From: Idiomarinaceae bacterium
GTDB lineage: Bacteria; Pseudomonadota; Gammaproteobacteria; Enterobacterales; Alteromonadaceae
Reading direction: 5' to 3'
Length of the DNA: 64,000 bases
NCBI GenBank assembly: GCA_002685255.1
Contig: NYWU01000020.1
Location: 1 to 64,000 of the forward strand
Shown here: positions 17,590 through 27,643 of the stretch, one piece after another
How positions within the stretch are numbered: position 1 is the first letter of the stretch
Layout of the letters: each line of letters opens with the position of its first letter
Made by a program: the position numbers and the translations under genes
The notes under the pieces: generated by a model
Seen by the model: the letters and a program-made list of their open reading frames with translations, nothing else
Databases searched by the model: none
Told to the model about the DNA's origin: nothing

Positions 17590-18384
17590 ATGAACATACT
17601 TCGATTCGTCATATGCCTAGTGGTCGTGTTAGGGTCTGCGGTTTGCTACGGACAGGATGACCGTGCCCGTTTTGTCCCTCCTCACGAAGTCGTTTGGTTG
17701 ACCGATTCTGAAACCAATGATGTGTCGTATTTAGCGCTACAGCGCGAGCCATTAAAAAGCTTCGAGCGAGGACAGTTTGTTGCACTTCCTGCCTGGGGGC
17801 TACACCCGCTTCAGTCACCGTTGATTAAATCGAGCTATCATCAAGCCGCAGAAATGGGTTGGCGCAGCTGGGCTATTACGCCACCTGAGACGCTGATTGA
17901 GCCCGACTCTTTGGGCCATTACAACGCTGACTTAGGTTATTACCAACCCGACGAGAATGCGCTTCAACCTTATCGCAACTTACTGTTTAAGCGCCTTGAC
18001 GCAATATATGACAAGGTAAGCGAACAACCGGGATTTACAGTGTGGATAGTTGAAGGTATCAGCGGCGCGCTCTGGCTTGATTGGATTAAACAAAACGCTT
18101 CTGCCGCTCCCGACGCTGTCATTCTGGTCGATGTCTACATCCCACAGCTACGCCTGAACGAGTTGTTAAGCACCGAAATAGCAAAACTGCCCTTTCCGGT
18201 TTTAGACATAAAGACAGCGTCAGCGAACCGTTGGGTTACTGCACAATGGCCCATGCATAAGACCATGAGCAACAAATACCAACAACTTAGCTATCGTCCT
18301 CGGGTTTTACTCACCCAAGTGCCCGAAGCGACTCATGAACTGCACAGTGTTATAAAAGGATGGCTCAAGTTTCAGGGGTTTTAG
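17590..18384 (+). CDS. DUF3530 family exported alpha/beta-hydrolase-like protein
   Basis: A 264-residue protein with a clear signal peptide (residues 1-21, ending CYGQ). The body resembles DUF3530 proteins, which have an alpha/beta-hydrolase fold: an early LPAWGLHP segment, a nucleophile-elbow-like EGISGALW (Gly-x-Ser-x-Ala rather than the usual Gly-x-Ser-x-Gly) and a late THELHSVIKGWL that could hold the His. Enzymatic activity is not proven. The AAAGG ribosome site is only four bases before ATG and pairs in an ACACCT/AGGTGT repeat with the gap after rluA. It converges on djlA with a three-base gap. Confidence 0.75.
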   Translation: MNILRFVICLVVVLGSAVCYGQDDRARFVPPHEVVWLTDSETNDVSYLALQREPLKSFERGQFVALPAWGLHPLQSPLIKSSYHQAAEMGWRSWAITPPETLIEPDSLGHYNADLGYYQPDENALQPYRNLLFKRLDAIYDKVSEQPGFTVWIVEGISGALWLDWIKQNASAAPDAVILVDVYIPQLRLNELLSTEIAKLPFPVLDIKTASANRWVTAQWPMHKTMSNKYQQLSYRPRVLLTQVPEATHELHSVIKGWLKFQGF

Positions 18385-18387
18385 TCA

Positions 18388-19221
18388 TTAACGCATATCG
18401 CGGTGCTTTTTTATAACCTCGTAAGCCTGCTGAATATCTTGAGCTCGCTTCTGTGCTTCCTTCATCACATGCTCGGGTAACCCCTTTGAAGCTAACTTAT
18501 CAGGATGGTGACGCGCCATTAGCTTACGGTATGCCTTTTTTATTTCTGCATCGGGCTGTTCGGCTTTCACACCCAGTACCTCGTAAGCATCCTGCAACTC
18601 ATTCCGCGACGGCTTTGACTGTTGTTTTCCTGTACCACCTTGCTGGCGATGCTGATGAAAGCGAAAAGCCGCTTTCTGCATGGCTAACCACTGGTCAATT
18701 TGAAACCGTCGGAAGCCCAATGCCTTACCAACGTTGATAAGCACCTCATGTTCAGCGCGATCTAATACGCCGTCATTGAGCGCCAATGCCATCAACTGCT
18801 CCATAAACAGCTGAGAGACTTCGCGATTACCGTAGAATGATTCGCGGAAACGCTTCATCGTGTCATTCACTGGAAAAGTCGACTGCTTGCCTTCACGAAA
18901 CGCTTCTTGCGCTTCTTCTTTGGCTTCAGCATCGAGTCTAAAGCGTTTCATCAATTCTGAGGCTTGTGCGATATCACGCTCGGTTACTCGTCCTTTTGCT
19001 TTAGCAAGGTGACCCATGACGGCGAATAAGGTATAAAGAAACAATGCGTCTTTCCCTGCATCCCGTTTGCCGTACATGAATTGACCAAAACCACCTCGAC
19101 TAGCAAAGTCTTGCGCCATTCCTCGGTCGAACCAATGACCAATCAGTACGCCGATAATAGCACCTGGCAATCTTAAAAATAGGTAGCCAGCCAACCCGCC
19201 AATCACCTTTCCCCAAATCAT
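18388..19221 (-). CDS. djlA: Membrane-anchored DnaJ-like co-chaperone DjlA
   Basis: A 277-residue inner-membrane co-chaperone that stimulates DnaK ATPase. The N-terminal helix (about residues 6-30, GLAGYLFLRLPGAIIGVLIG) has the Gly/Leu-rich dimerising character of DjlA. A TerB-like helical domain follows (about 55-170), then a Gln-rich linker, and a C-terminal J domain with the HPD motif in MARHHPDKLASKG. I start at MIWGKVIGG (ATG 19221), the family start; the track's 21-codon extension overlaps murU. The ATGA overlap with murU shows coupling. The length matches E. coli (271). Confidence 0.95.
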   Translation of the reverse strand: MIWGKVIGGLAGYLFLRLPGAIIGVLIGHWFDRGMAQDFASRGGFGQFMYGKRDAGKDALFLYTLFAVMGHLAKAKGRVTERDIAQASELMKRFRLDAEAKEEAQEAFREGKQSTFPVNDTMKRFRESFYGNREVSQLFMEQLMALALNDGVLDRAEHEVLINVGKALGFRRFQIDQWLAMQKAAFRFHQHRQQGGTGKQQSKPSRNELQDAYEVLGVKAEQPDAEIKKAYRKLMARHHPDKLASKGLPEHVMKEAQKRAQDIQQAYEVIKKHRDMR

Positions 19222-19898
19222 TGTTTGTCCTCTACTTCTTGGTTTAATTGACTTAATCGAGCGGGTGTTCCCACATCGGTCCAACGTCCCTTTAATACAC
19301 AGGCGGACACTTGTTGCTTACTCATCGCGTGCACCAACAAAGGCTTGAGAGGCCGAAAGCCCGCTGCATAGTCGGCGAAAAGTTCGGGCGAATAAAGTCC
19401 AATACCTGCAAAAGTGTAACCGTCGTCCTCTGGTTTTTTTTCACTCACACGCCCGTCCTTCAATGCAAAATCACCTTTTGGGTTATGTTCAGGGTTTTCT
19501 ACAAGCATTAAGTGAGCCAAGTCACCAGACGCGAGTTCTGTTGGTAAGTCACGTAAGTCAGCGTCGATAAAGATATCACCGTTGATTACCCAAAAGGGAT
19601 CACGGCCGAGTAAAGGCAACGCTTTGATTATACCCCCAGCGGTTTCTAAACCGCCCTCCGGCTCGGGTGAATAGTCGATCTTAACGCCCCAGCGTGAGCC
19701 ATCACCTAAGCTGTTTTCAAGTTGATCGCCTAACCAAGCATGATTAATCACAATCTCGGTAATCCCGGCGTCGACCAGTTTCTCAATAATGTGTTCAATG
19801 AGTGGTTTACCGGCGACTTTTAACAGTGGTTTCGGTGTTAAGTTGGTTAACGGCTGCATCCGCTTTCCACGCCCTGCCGCTAAAATCATCGCCTTCAT
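19218..19898 (-). CDS. murU: N-acetylmuramate alpha-1-phosphate uridylyltransferase MurU
   Basis: A 226-residue nucleotidyltransferase. MILAAGRGKRMQPLTNLTPKPLL is the sugar-1-phosphate NTP-transferase signature, and VINGDIFIDADL contains the metal-binding Asp. With the kinase AmgK encoded just upstream, it converts MurNAc-1-phosphate to UDP-MurNAc, the recycling bypass known from Pseudomonas that gives intrinsic fosfomycin tolerance and is absent from E. coli. The start is ATG 19898, overlapping the amgK stop as ATGA. Without the amgK neighbour it could pass for a generic mannose-1-phosphate guanylyltransferase, so the assignment depends partly on context. Confidence 0.9.
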   Translation of the reverse strand: MKAMILAAGRGKRMQPLTNLTPKPLLKVAGKPLIEHIIEKLVDAGITEIVINHAWLGDQLENSLGDGSRWGVKIDYSPEPEGGLETAGGIIKALPLLGRDPFWVINGDIFIDADLRDLPTELASGDLAHLMLVENPEHNPKGDFALKDGRVSEKKPEDDGYTFAGIGLYSPELFADYAAGFRPLKPLLVHAMSKQQVSACVLKGRWTDVGTPARLSQLNQEVEDKQ

Positions 19899-20893
19899 GC
19901 TTGCTCCCACGCGGGAATAATACGTTGCGTTAACCAGTGGTGATATTCATTAAGCTGAGCATACTTGGCACTTACTTTTTGTAAATATCCCAAAGTACGA
20001 GGCACGTCCTTTAAGTAGCCTGCTTTATCATCTCTATGTGCGAGTCGAGCAAAAATACCCGCTGCCTTGGTGTGCCGCTGGAGTCCCATCCAATCAAACC
20101 AATGTTGCCATTGTTGAGGCGTAACGTCTGATGCTAACTGCCCAGTCGCTTGTAAGTCGACTCTCAATTGCTCAGCAAGTTCACTGACTAAATCGTCTGG
20201 CCACTCGATATAGCAATCACGCAACAGCGAGACCGCATCGTAGGTCATCGGTCCTATCACAGCATCTTGGAAGTCAATAACGCCTAGCCCCTGTGGGGTC
20301 ACCATCAGGTTGCGCGAGTGATAGTCTCGATGCACACCGACTTGTGGCTGTGCAAATGCATTACTGACCATTTGCTCGCAGAATTGCTGCCAGATCTCAT
20401 CGTCCTGATCATTCCAGTCGATATCAATATGCTGCATTAACAGCCAATCTTTAAATAATGCCAACTCACGATCCAACAAGGCTCGATCAAACTTTGGTAA
20501 AGCCCCCTCGGCAGTTTCGGTGACCTGCATCACACGAGGCAAAATGGCTAATGCTTGTTGATAGTACTGACGCGCATTGCGTTGCTGTAATTTTGATAGT
20601 AACACGGTGTGACCGAAGTCCGTTTGCAGCATATAGCCTTGCTTCAAGTCAACATTGAGCACCGTAGGGACAGGAATATTAGCGGCTTGGTACGCATCGG
20701 CAACCAGTAAAAATGGGCGCATATCTTCTTTATCAGGAGGACAATCGACCGCAATGAGACTACGTTGACCATCTGATGCGCGAAAATACCGCCGAAAACT
20801 CGCGTCGCCAGAAACCACTTCAAGTTGTGATTGCGGATGTCCTGTCTGCGCCTCACACCATGCTGCCAGTCCAATCTCACGAGAATCTTCCAA
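19895..20893 (-). CDS. amgK: N-acetylmuramate/N-acetylglucosamine anomeric kinase AmgK
   Basis: A 332-residue aminoglycoside-phosphotransferase-fold kinase that phosphorylates MurNAc at the anomeric carbon, feeding MurU. Motifs: VVSGDASFRRYFR (ATP-site strand), VGVHRDYHSRNLMV (catalytic loop, Brenner motif HxDxxxxN) and LGVIDFQDAVIGPMTYD (metal-binding Asp). It is the first gene of amgK-murU-djlA, each pair overlapping as ATGA. The region upstream is divergent with lptD and contains a dyad. The AnmK gene at 32.4 kb supplies MurNAc-6-phosphate, and a MupP phosphatase, not seen here, would link the two steps. Confidence 0.92.
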   Translation of the reverse strand: MEDSREIGLAAWCEAQTGHPQSQLEVVSGDASFRRYFRASDGQRSLIAVDCPPDKEDMRPFLLVADAYQAANIPVPTVLNVDLKQGYMLQTDFGHTVLLSKLQQRNARQYYQQALAILPRVMQVTETAEGALPKFDRALLDRELALFKDWLLMQHIDIDWNDQDDEIWQQFCEQMVSNAFAQPQVGVHRDYHSRNLMVTPQGLGVIDFQDAVIGPMTYDAVSLLRDCYIEWPDDLVSELAEQLRVDLQATGQLASDVTPQQWQHWFDWMGLQRHTKAAGIFARLAHRDDKAGYLKDVPRTLGYLQKVSAKYAQLNEYHHWLTQRIIPAWEQA

Positions 20894-20915
20894 AGTGCCC
20901 CCTCTCTATGCCAAT

Positions 20916-20938
20916 ATTTGGCGAAATAAGTGCCAAAT
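20916..20938. promoter_or_regulatory. Dyad in the amgK/lptD divergent promoter region
   Basis: ATTTGGC (20916-20922) and GCCAAAT (20932-20938) are perfect inverted 7-mers nine bases apart, 23 bases from the amgK start and 94 from lptD. The spacing, about two helical turns in all, suits a dimeric regulator. The protein is unknown. Confidence 0.4.
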
Positions 20939-21031
20939 TAATCTTACTAAAATAGCAGAATACGCAGATTTGCTTTATTATACCAAGCTTATGCCTAATC
21001 ATTAATTAACAACTAAAAACGGATTAGTATC

Positions 21032-23323
21032 TTGCCATTGCGTTACAAAGTTGCCAAAGCATCCGCTGTCTTATTTACACTCTTCAGCGCATCAGTTTCT
21101 GCTCAGCAGGCGCTCACGAGTGTGTGCTCAGCGCGTTATAGTCAGTGGAGTTTCGAGGAACCCAAATTTGACGTTTCCGAGCAACTGCCGGGCAGCATCT
21201 TAGTGCATTCAGATAACTCGAACGTCAGTAACAACGGCGAAGCTCTGTTCACCGGCAACGTCAGCATCCGTCAGGACGGTCAATGGCTCCTCACGGAGTC
21301 TGCACGGATTAATCAAGAAAAACAAACCATTGATGCCAATCAAGGCGTGTTGTTTTCAGATGGTTATATTCAAGTAAAAGGTAACTCATTCAACTACAAC
21401 GGTGTGTCATCAACCGCAGAGTTACGTGATACTAAATATCGAATGAAAAGTACGCAAGCGCGGGGGCAAGCTCAGTTGCTGCGTTTATCAGAGCAACATG
21501 TCAACCTGTTTTCTTCGAGCTTTACCACCTGCCCAACCGATGATCCCGCTTGGAAGCTCACAGCGGATCGTATTGAGATCAGCCAAGATGAAGACTTTGG
21601 CGAGGCTTGGGGTGCTAAAGTTGAGCTTTTCGATATCCCGGTGATTTATCTACCGTATTTTACCTTCCCGGTGAACGACAAACGCAAAACAGGCTTTCTC
21701 TACCCGACGATAGACACCTCGTCTATTAATGGCTTAGAGGTCGAGGTGCCTTATTACTTTAATATTGCGCCCAACATGGACGCCACCTTAGCGCCTGTTT
21801 ATATCAGTAAACGCGGCACGATGTTGAAGTCAGAGTATCGATTCCTGACTGATAATTACGGTGGTCAAATTAATCTAGAATACTTACAAAATGATTCGCT
21901 ACGACTCGATAATGCTGACCGTTATTTATGGCATATCGATCAGCAAGCACAATTTGGCGATCACTGGCGCGCCTATGTCGACGCAACTCAGATTTCTGAT
22001 GATAACTACCTCAATGACTTTGGGAGCGATTTTGCAGGTAGAGCGGACACACACTTGTACCGTGTCGCACAAGTAGATTACTTGAACGACAATTTCTTTG
22101 CCCGTATACGCACTGAAGATTATGAGTTGCTCGGCCAGTATCAAAGCCCGTTCCGAACCCTCCCGCAACTATCGATGCGTTACGACCAAGGTAGCTATAC
22201 GGGGATTAATTGGGCTGTCGAAAGCGAGCTCACTTACTTTCAAAACCAAGATGACGCTAATCAATACGCAACGCGTGCGCACCTTGAGCCGAGCTTAAGT
22301 TATTCGGTCGAAGCGCCAGCTTATGATGGTGAAGCCGAATTTTCCTATCTCTACACGCACTATCGTCAGGAGCGCCCGAGCACTGAGTTGTCAGATTCAG
22401 TCTCACGCTCGCTTCCACGCGCACGACTTCGCGGTCGTTTGCACCTTGAGCGCTTTTTTGATGGTGACGACGGATCGTATCGCCAAACTTTAGTACCTCA
22501 AGTTCAGTATCTATATGTACCGTACGAAGACCAGTCAGATATTGGCATTTACGATACAACCTTGATGCAAGATGACTATTATGGTCTTTTCCGGGCGCAG
22601 CGATACTCGGGCTTAGATCGCATTGCAGAAGCCAACCAGATCACCTATGGTGCCACCACAAGTATCTTTGATCAGCGTGAACGTGAGTTGTTACGCTTTG
22701 CGTTTGGTCAAATCTACTATTTTGATGAAAGCCGTACCGAACTGTTGGAACAGAACACCGCGCGCACTTCGAGCAATACCGAATGGGTTGCCGACTTAAC
22801 TTGGGCGATAACACCCAACTGGAGTGTGAAAAGCGCAATACAGTACGACACGGAACTAAACCAGACGAGAAAGAGTCAGACCGCTGTAGAGTATCGTTTT
22901 GATAATAAAAACCTCGTCCAGATTAATCATCGCAAAGCAACGAATATCTTGAACAGCGATATTGAGCAAGTCGGGGCGCAAGCGGTTTGGGAAATTAACA
23001 ATCAATGGCAGGTCGCAGCCAACGTTTACTACGATTTAGTTAATAGTCGTACTAACGACGCTATTTTAGGTGTTCAATATAGCAGTTGTTGCTGGGCATT
23101 AAGAGTTAGTGCGTATCGTCGTATTAACCTTAATCTTGAACCGGCAATGGCTGGCACCGCTAACGCTGGCATGATGCAAAACACATTTGCGGCACCAGAG
23201 TTTGACAATGGTGTCAGCTTACAGTTTATTATCAGCGGCCTTTCAAGCGACGGAAGCAGTCTTATCGAAATGCTTGAAAAAAGCATTTACGGCTACAGAC
23301 GACCTTTTTACTTAAGTAACTAG
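21032..23323 (+). CDS. lptD: LPS-assembly protein LptD
   Basis: A 763-residue outer-membrane beta-barrel that, with the lipoprotein LptE, inserts lipopolysaccharide in the outer leaflet. The signal peptide ends near VSAQQ (about 25). A periplasmic OstA/LptA-like jellyroll domain (about 50-200) precedes the barrel. The four cysteines of the essential disulfide arrangement are present: Cys32, Cys167 and the pair Cys686-Cys687, in the same order as E. coli. The start is TTG with a poor GGA ribosome site; no better start exists. It heads the conserved lptD-surA-pdxA-rsmA-apaG-apaH operon, and SurA, encoded next, helps fold LptD. Confidence 0.96.
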   Translation: MPLRYKVAKASAVLFTLFSASVSAQQALTSVCSARYSQWSFEEPKFDVSEQLPGSILVHSDNSNVSNNGEALFTGNVSIRQDGQWLLTESARINQEKQTIDANQGVLFSDGYIQVKGNSFNYNGVSSTAELRDTKYRMKSTQARGQAQLLRLSEQHVNLFSSSFTTCPTDDPAWKLTADRIEISQDEDFGEAWGAKVELFDIPVIYLPYFTFPVNDKRKTGFLYPTIDTSSINGLEVEVPYYFNIAPNMDATLAPVYISKRGTMLKSEYRFLTDNYGGQINLEYLQNDSLRLDNADRYLWHIDQQAQFGDHWRAYVDATQISDDNYLNDFGSDFAGRADTHLYRVAQVDYLNDNFFARIRTEDYELLGQYQSPFRTLPQLSMRYDQGSYTGINWAVESELTYFQNQDDANQYATRAHLEPSLSYSVEAPAYDGEAEFSYLYTHYRQERPSTELSDSVSRSLPRARLRGRLHLERFFDGDDGSYRQTLVPQVQYLYVPYEDQSDIGIYDTTLMQDDYYGLFRAQRYSGLDRIAEANQITYGATTSIFDQRERELLRFAFGQIYYFDESRTELLEQNTARTSSNTEWVADLTWAITPNWSVKSAIQYDTELNQTRKSQTAVEYRFDNKNLVQINHRKATNILNSDIEQVGAQAVWEINNQWQVAANVYYDLVNSRTNDAILGVQYSSCCWALRVSAYRRINLNLEPAMAGTANAGMMQNTFAAPEFDNGVSLQFIISGLSSDGSSLIEMLEKSIYGYRRPFYLSN

Positions 23324-23334
23324 TGGTACAAATA

Positions 23335-24633
23335 ATGAAACAGTTAGTTAAATTCAGCACTTCAATCAGCATCGCTTTGATGATGTGCGTAACAGCAACG
23401 GTGGCTCAAGCACAGCAAGTGTTAGACCGCGTAGCCGTTATCGTTGATGATGGTGTCATTTTGGAAAGCCAGATTGAGCAGTTAATAAAACAAGTCAAAC
23501 AATCAGACAACTTTTCAGCGGCTAATGCACCCTCGGACGAAGTGTTGCGTACCCAAGCAACCGAGCGATTAATTCAGCAAGAACTGCAACTGCAGATGGC
23601 TGAACGTATGGGTATCGAGGTATCTGAAGCACAACTCGATCAAGCAATCTCACGTGTTGCACAAGACCGTGGTATGAGTGTTGATGAGTTGCGTGAGACC
23701 ACGGTTGCATCGGGCCAAAGTTGGCCAGCTTTCCGTGAACAGATTAAAACTGAAATTATCACCAGTCAGGTTGAGCGTGCCTCGGTACAACGTCGCGTAT
23801 CGGTTACGCCGCAAGAAGTCGAAAACTTAGTTAATCTAATTGAACAAAATAACTCGTCACCTACCGAGTACCGTTTGCAGCAGATCTTGATTGGCGTTGA
23901 TTCTGAGGCGTCGAGTGAAAAGCAAGAAGCGGCTAAACGTCGAGCGGAAGCCGTCATCGACCGTTTAAACGAAGGTGATGACTTTTCGCAACTGGCTATC
24001 CGCTCTTCATCAGGCTCAAATGCCTTGGACGGCGGTGACTTAGGTTGGATGACTGAAAACACGATGCCAACGCTGTTTGCTGAAGTTGTCAAAGGTAAAG
24101 GCAAAGGCGAGATCATCGGTCCTATCCGCAGTGGCGTCGGGTTCCATATCTTACGTGTCGCGGATAAACGTGGTGAACAAGTTGTTGAAGTGCAAGAAGT
24201 TGAAGCACGTCATATTCTCATCAAGCCATCAGTGATTTTGTCGGATAATAAAGCAAAAGAGATGCTAAGCGAGTTTCGTCAGCAAATCATGGATGGCGAG
24301 AAGACCTTTGCTGAACTTGCTAAGGAGCACTCTGCCGATCCGGGCTCTGCATCACGAGGTGGTGACCTAGGTTGGTCACGTCCTGATCGTTACGCTGAAG
24401 AGTTCAAACAACAAGTCAGTACACTTGAGAAGGGCGTCATCAGCGAGCCTTTCCGGACTCAATTTGGTTGGCACATTGTCGAAGTGATGGATCGTCGTAC
24501 CCTTGACGCGACGCAAGAAAGTAAGCGAGACAAAGCTTATCAAATGCTGTTCTCTCGTAAGTATCGTGAGGAAGTCGACACCTGGCGCCAAGAAATGCGT
24601 GATCGTGCATACGTTCGCGTAGTAGCTAAGTAA
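23335..24633 (+). CDS. surA: Periplasmic chaperone/peptidyl-prolyl isomerase SurA
   Basis: A 432-residue periplasmic chaperone for outer-membrane proteins. The signal peptide ends at TVAQAQQ (about 28). The N-terminal chaperone domain starts [19 protein letters not shown]. Two parvulin domains follow (about 175-275 and 285-385), each with the [17 protein letters not shown] start and the GGDLGW motif. The C-terminal helix completes the chaperone core. I prefer ATG 23335 to the track's GTG at 23323, because the latter overlaps the lptD stop with no ribosome site. Its position after lptD matches E. coli and its client relationship. Confidence 0.97.
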   Translation: MKQLVKFSTSISIALMMCVTATVAQAQQVLDRVAVIVDDGVILESQIEQLIKQVKQSDNFSAANAPSDEVLRTQATERLIQQELQLQMAERMGIEVSEAQLDQAISRVAQDRGMSVDELRETTVASGQSWPAFREQIKTEIITSQVERASVQRRVSVTPQEVENLVNLIEQNNSSPTEYRLQQILIGVDSEASSEKQEAAKRRAEAVIDRLNEGDDFSQLAIRSSSGSNALDGGDLGWMTENTMPTLFAEVVKGKGKGEIIGPIRSGVGFHILRVADKRGEQVVEVQEVEARHILIKPSVILSDNKAKEMLSEFRQQIMDGEKTFAELAKEHSADPGSASRGGDLGWSRPDRYAEEFKQQVSTLEKGVISEPFRTQFGWHIVEVMDRRTLDATQESKRDKAYQMLFSRKYREEVDTWRQEMRDRAYVRVVAK

Positions 24634-24634
24634 C

Positions 24635-25621
24635 ATGCGTCCACTGCTTGCCTTTACCCCCGGCGAACCCGCCGGGGTTGGCCCCGATTTAGCCGTAATG
24701 ATCGCGCAACAGGATTGGAATGCGGATATTGTTGCCATAGCCGATAGCGACTTGCTGAAACAGCGAGCGACGGAACTCAACTTACCATTGACTTTGGTGC
24801 CCTACGACGGGACTCGACCTACCTCACCCATGCAGCCTGGTCAGCTGTTTATTAAACATGTTCCGCTGGCCACGCCGGCTATTGCTGGTGAGTTAAATGT
24901 TGCCAACGGTCAATATGTCGTAGAAACCCTAACGATTGCATCTGATGGCAACTTAACTGGAGAATTTGACGCTATCGTTACCGGCCCCGTACATAAAGGC
25001 ATTATTAATGAAGCGGGTGTCGCTTTTTCAGGTCATACTGAGTTCTTTGCTAACAAGGCCGACCGGTCTGACGTTGTTATGATGCTTGCAACAGAGGGAC
25101 TTCGCGTAGCGCTAGTAACCACTCACATTCCTCTTGCGTACGTGGCAAAAGCCATCACAGCGGAGCGCGTGGAGAAAATCATCAGTATTTTACATGATGA
25201 TTTGAAGCAGAAATTTGGTGAGCAGGAACCCAATATATTAGTGTGTGGTTTAAATCCGCATGCGGGTGAAGGTGGACATCTCGGTCACGAGGACGAAGCC
25301 ATTATTGCGCCAGTAATCAGAAAACTTCAAAGAGATGGTATGCACGTCTCGGGCCCTTACCCTGCTGATACATTATTTCAGCCTAAATACTTAGAATCAG
25401 CTTCGGCGGTTGTTGCTATGTATCACGATCAAGGGCTGCCTGTGTTAAAGTATAAGGGCTTTGGTAAAGCCGTGAACATCACCTTAGGACTGCCTTATAT
25501 CCGCACATCAGTGGATCACGGCACTGCTTTGGATATGGCGGGCAGCCCAGACATTAATCCGGGCAGTTGTCAGCTCGCGATTCAGACAGCAATTGATATG
25601 GTAAATAACTCAAAACTATGA
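24635..25621 (+). CDS. pdxA: 4-hydroxythreonine-4-phosphate dehydrogenase
   Basis: A 328-residue NAD-dependent enzyme of pyridoxal phosphate synthesis, acting two steps after Epd in the same pathway. The start is [16 protein letters not shown], the family signature. Metal-site His residues are visible in [25 protein letters not shown] and [23 protein letters not shown] is near the C-terminus. It begins one base after the surA stop and overlaps rsmA as ATGA. Confidence 0.97.
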   Translation: MRPLLAFTPGEPAGVGPDLAVMIAQQDWNADIVAIADSDLLKQRATELNLPLTLVPYDGTRPTSPMQPGQLFIKHVPLATPAIAGELNVANGQYVVETLTIASDGNLTGEFDAIVTGPVHKGIINEAGVAFSGHTEFFANKADRSDVVMMLATEGLRVALVTTHIPLAYVAKAITAERVEKIISILHDDLKQKFGEQEPNILVCGLNPHAGEGGHLGHEDEAIIAPVIRKLQRDGMHVSGPYPADTLFQPKYLESASAVVAMYHDQGLPVLKYKGFGKAVNITLGLPYIRTSVDHGTALDMAGSPDINPGSCQLAIQTAIDMVNNSKL

Positions 25622-26427
25622 GCAAAACTCACTTAGGGCACCGAGCGCGTAAGCGGTTTGGTCAAAACTTTTTAAATGACGAGAACATCATTGAATCGAT
25701 CGTCGATGCGATTCATCCGCTGAATGGCGAAAACCTAGTTGAAATTGGACCCGGTCTTGCGGCCTTGACGGAACCTGTTGCTGAGCGCTGTGAGCATTTA
25801 CGTGTAGTCGAACTCGACCGTGATCTGGCGGATCGTTTAGAGTCGCATCCGTTTCTCAGCAAACACTTAGAAGTGATTCGCGCTGATGCCATGAAAGTCG
25901 ACTTTAAAGAGTTCGCTTCTCCCGAACATAAGCTACGCGTCTTTGGCAACTTACCGTACAATATCTCCACACCACTAATATTTCATTTACTACAGTTCAG
26001 TGATCATGTTGAAGATATGCACTTCATGCTGCAAAAAGAAGTTGTGGATCGCTTAACAGCGGAGCCTGGCAGTAAGACCTATGGCCGCATCAGCGTCAGT
26101 GTGCAACAGCGTTGCGAGGTACAAAAGGTACTGGATGTACCGCCCGAGGCATTTACACCGCCACCCAAGGTAGAGTCCGCGGTGGTTAGGCTGCGTCCTT
26201 ATTCTGTGAGTCCTCATCCAGTTAAAGACGTCAGTCAATTACAATCATTGTGTTTGACAGCTTTTAATCAAAGACGTAAAACAATTAGAAACAATCTCAA
26301 AAAGCTCATTGATGATACGCAATTAGAAACACTCGGAATAAACCCAAGTGCTCGTCCCGAGACACTTTCGGTTGCAGACTATTGTCGAATCTCTGATTGG
26401 CTGACGGATAACCAGAAGTCCCTATGA
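25618..26427 (+). CDS. rsmA: 16S rRNA dimethyladenosine transferase RsmA (KsgA)
   Basis: A 269-residue methyltransferase that dimethylates A1518 and A1519 of 16S r[17 protein letters not shown] is the typical N-terminus; [13 protein letters not shown] is SAM motif [14 protein letters not shown] is the NLPY catalytic motif. The C-terminal segment [14 protein letters not shown] is conserved. It overlaps pdxA upstream and apaG downstream (both ATGA), as in E. coli. Confidence 0.98.
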   Translation: MSKTHLGHRARKRFGQNFLNDENIIESIVDAIHPLNGENLVEIGPGLAALTEPVAERCEHLRVVELDRDLADRLESHPFLSKHLEVIRADAMKVDFKEFASPEHKLRVFGNLPYNISTPLIFHLLQFSDHVEDMHFMLQKEVVDRLTAEPGSKTYGRISVSVQQRCEVQKVLDVPPEAFTPPPKVESAVVRLRPYSVSPHPVKDVSQLQSLCLTAFNQRRKTIRNNLKKLIDDTQLETLGINPSARPETLSVADYCRISDWLTDNQKSL

Positions 26428-26801
26428 CGGTAAAAACACAGGTTCAAATCGAAGTTACTACACAATATATCGCGGCACAATCAAACCCGAGCCAGGGTCA
26501 GTACGTGTTTTCGTATACCATTACCATCAGCAACAATGCTGCTCATGACGTTACCCTGAAAAGCCGCGAGTGGCGCATTACCGACGCAGAGGGTAAAGTA
26601 ACTCGAGTCGCAGGCGAAGGCGTTATTGGTCAACAACCGTGCATCACCCCAGGTGACTCGTTCACATACACCAGCGGCACTGTGATAGCGACCCCCGTTG
26701 GGATGATGGAAGGCCATTATGTAATGCTCTCTGAGCACGGCGAACAGTTCAAAGTAGCTATTCCGTCATTTCGCCTAGCTATTCCAAATATTATCCACTA
26801 G
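26424..26801 (+). CDS. apaG: ApaG domain protein
   Basis: A 125-residue fibronectin-III-like beta-sandwich protein (DUF525) encoded before apaH in most gammaproteobacteria; its molecular role is unclear. Family marks are [40 protein letters not shown] (quoted as [10 protein letters not shown]) and the GMMEGHYVM end segment. The length is exactly that of E. coli ApaG (125). It overlaps rsmA by ATGA. Confidence 0.97.
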   Translation: MTVKTQVQIEVTTQYIAAQSNPSQGQYVFSYTITISNNAAHDVTLKSREWRITDAEGKVTRVAGEGVIGQQPCITPGDSFTYTSGTVIATPVGMMEGHYVMLSEHGEQFKVAIPSFRLAIPNIIH

Positions 26802-26805
26802 TGTA

Positions 26806-27618
26806 ATGGCGACCTATTTAGTTGGCGATATCCAAGGCTGTTACGCAGAGCTAATGGAGCTTCTTGATGAAGTCGGCTTCTCCAGCAAAACGGATTCACT
26901 ATGGTGCGTCGGAGATATTGTTGCTAGAGGTCCGGACTCTAAGGCTGCTTTAGATTTTTTTGTAGATAGCGGTGCCGCGGTTAATACCGTGCTAGGTAAC
27001 CACGATCTGAACTTGCTCGCTGTGTTAATGGGCTCACGTGAAGTTAACCCTAAAGACAAACTCAATGCGATCGTCTCATCTACCCGTCGCTTAGACTATA
27101 TCGACTGGATACGAGAGCAGCCCTTGCTGCATCATTTCGAGCAGCACAATACGTTATTGAGTCATGCAGGTATTTATCCTTTTTGGTCTACCGCGCAAGC
27201 CAAAACATTGGCATCAGAAGTTACGCAATCACTCAAAAGTGATGCGATGCCAAGCTTGGTTGAACACATGTTTTCTAATCAACCAAACAATTGGTGCTCA
27301 AGTCTCAGCGGATTTGACCGATACCGATTTATAATCAATGCGTTTACGCGCATGCGCTATTGCAGCGATACCGGTGAACTGGATTTTCGCCGTAAAAACC
27401 ATCCACAACAAGACACGGATGCTCAGTGGAAACCATGGTTTGAATTGTCCCAGAGGAGTGAGCGTGTTGTCTTCGGACATTGGGCAGCACTGATGGGAGA
27501 AACTCAAAACACGAAATATGTTGGGTTGGACACCGGTTGCGTATGGGGTCAGTACATGACGCTGTTTCATTTAGAACAACAAAGATACTACACACAACCG
27601 TCCCAATCCCAATCGTAG
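26806..27618 (+). CDS. apaH: Symmetrical bis(5'-nucleosyl)-tetraphosphatase ApaH
   Basis: A 270-residue metallophosphatase that splits Ap4A to two ADP and, in E. coli, removes Np4 caps from RNA. The metallophosphatase motifs are GDIQGCYAEL (Gln where E. coli has His, a common variant in the group), GDIVARGPDS and LGNHDL. VFGHWAALMG is the late His motif and GLDTGCVWGQ is the C-terminal signature. Last gene of the lptD operon; it starts four bases after apaG. No terminator is seen before the chemoreceptor 25 bases on. Confidence 0.97.
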   Translation: MATYLVGDIQGCYAELMELLDEVGFSSKTDSLWCVGDIVARGPDSKAALDFFVDSGAAVNTVLGNHDLNLLAVLMGSREVNPKDKLNAIVSSTRRLDYIDWIREQPLLHHFEQHNTLLSHAGIYPFWSTAQAKTLASEVTQSLKSDAMPSLVEHMFSNQPNNWCSSLSGFDRYRFIINAFTRMRYCSDTGELDFRRKNHPQQDTDAQWKPWFELSQRSERVVFGHWAALMGETQNTKYVGLDTGCVWGQYMTLFHLEQQRYYTQPSQSQS

Positions 27619-27643
27619 TTATAGCGATGCTGAGGATTGTCTT

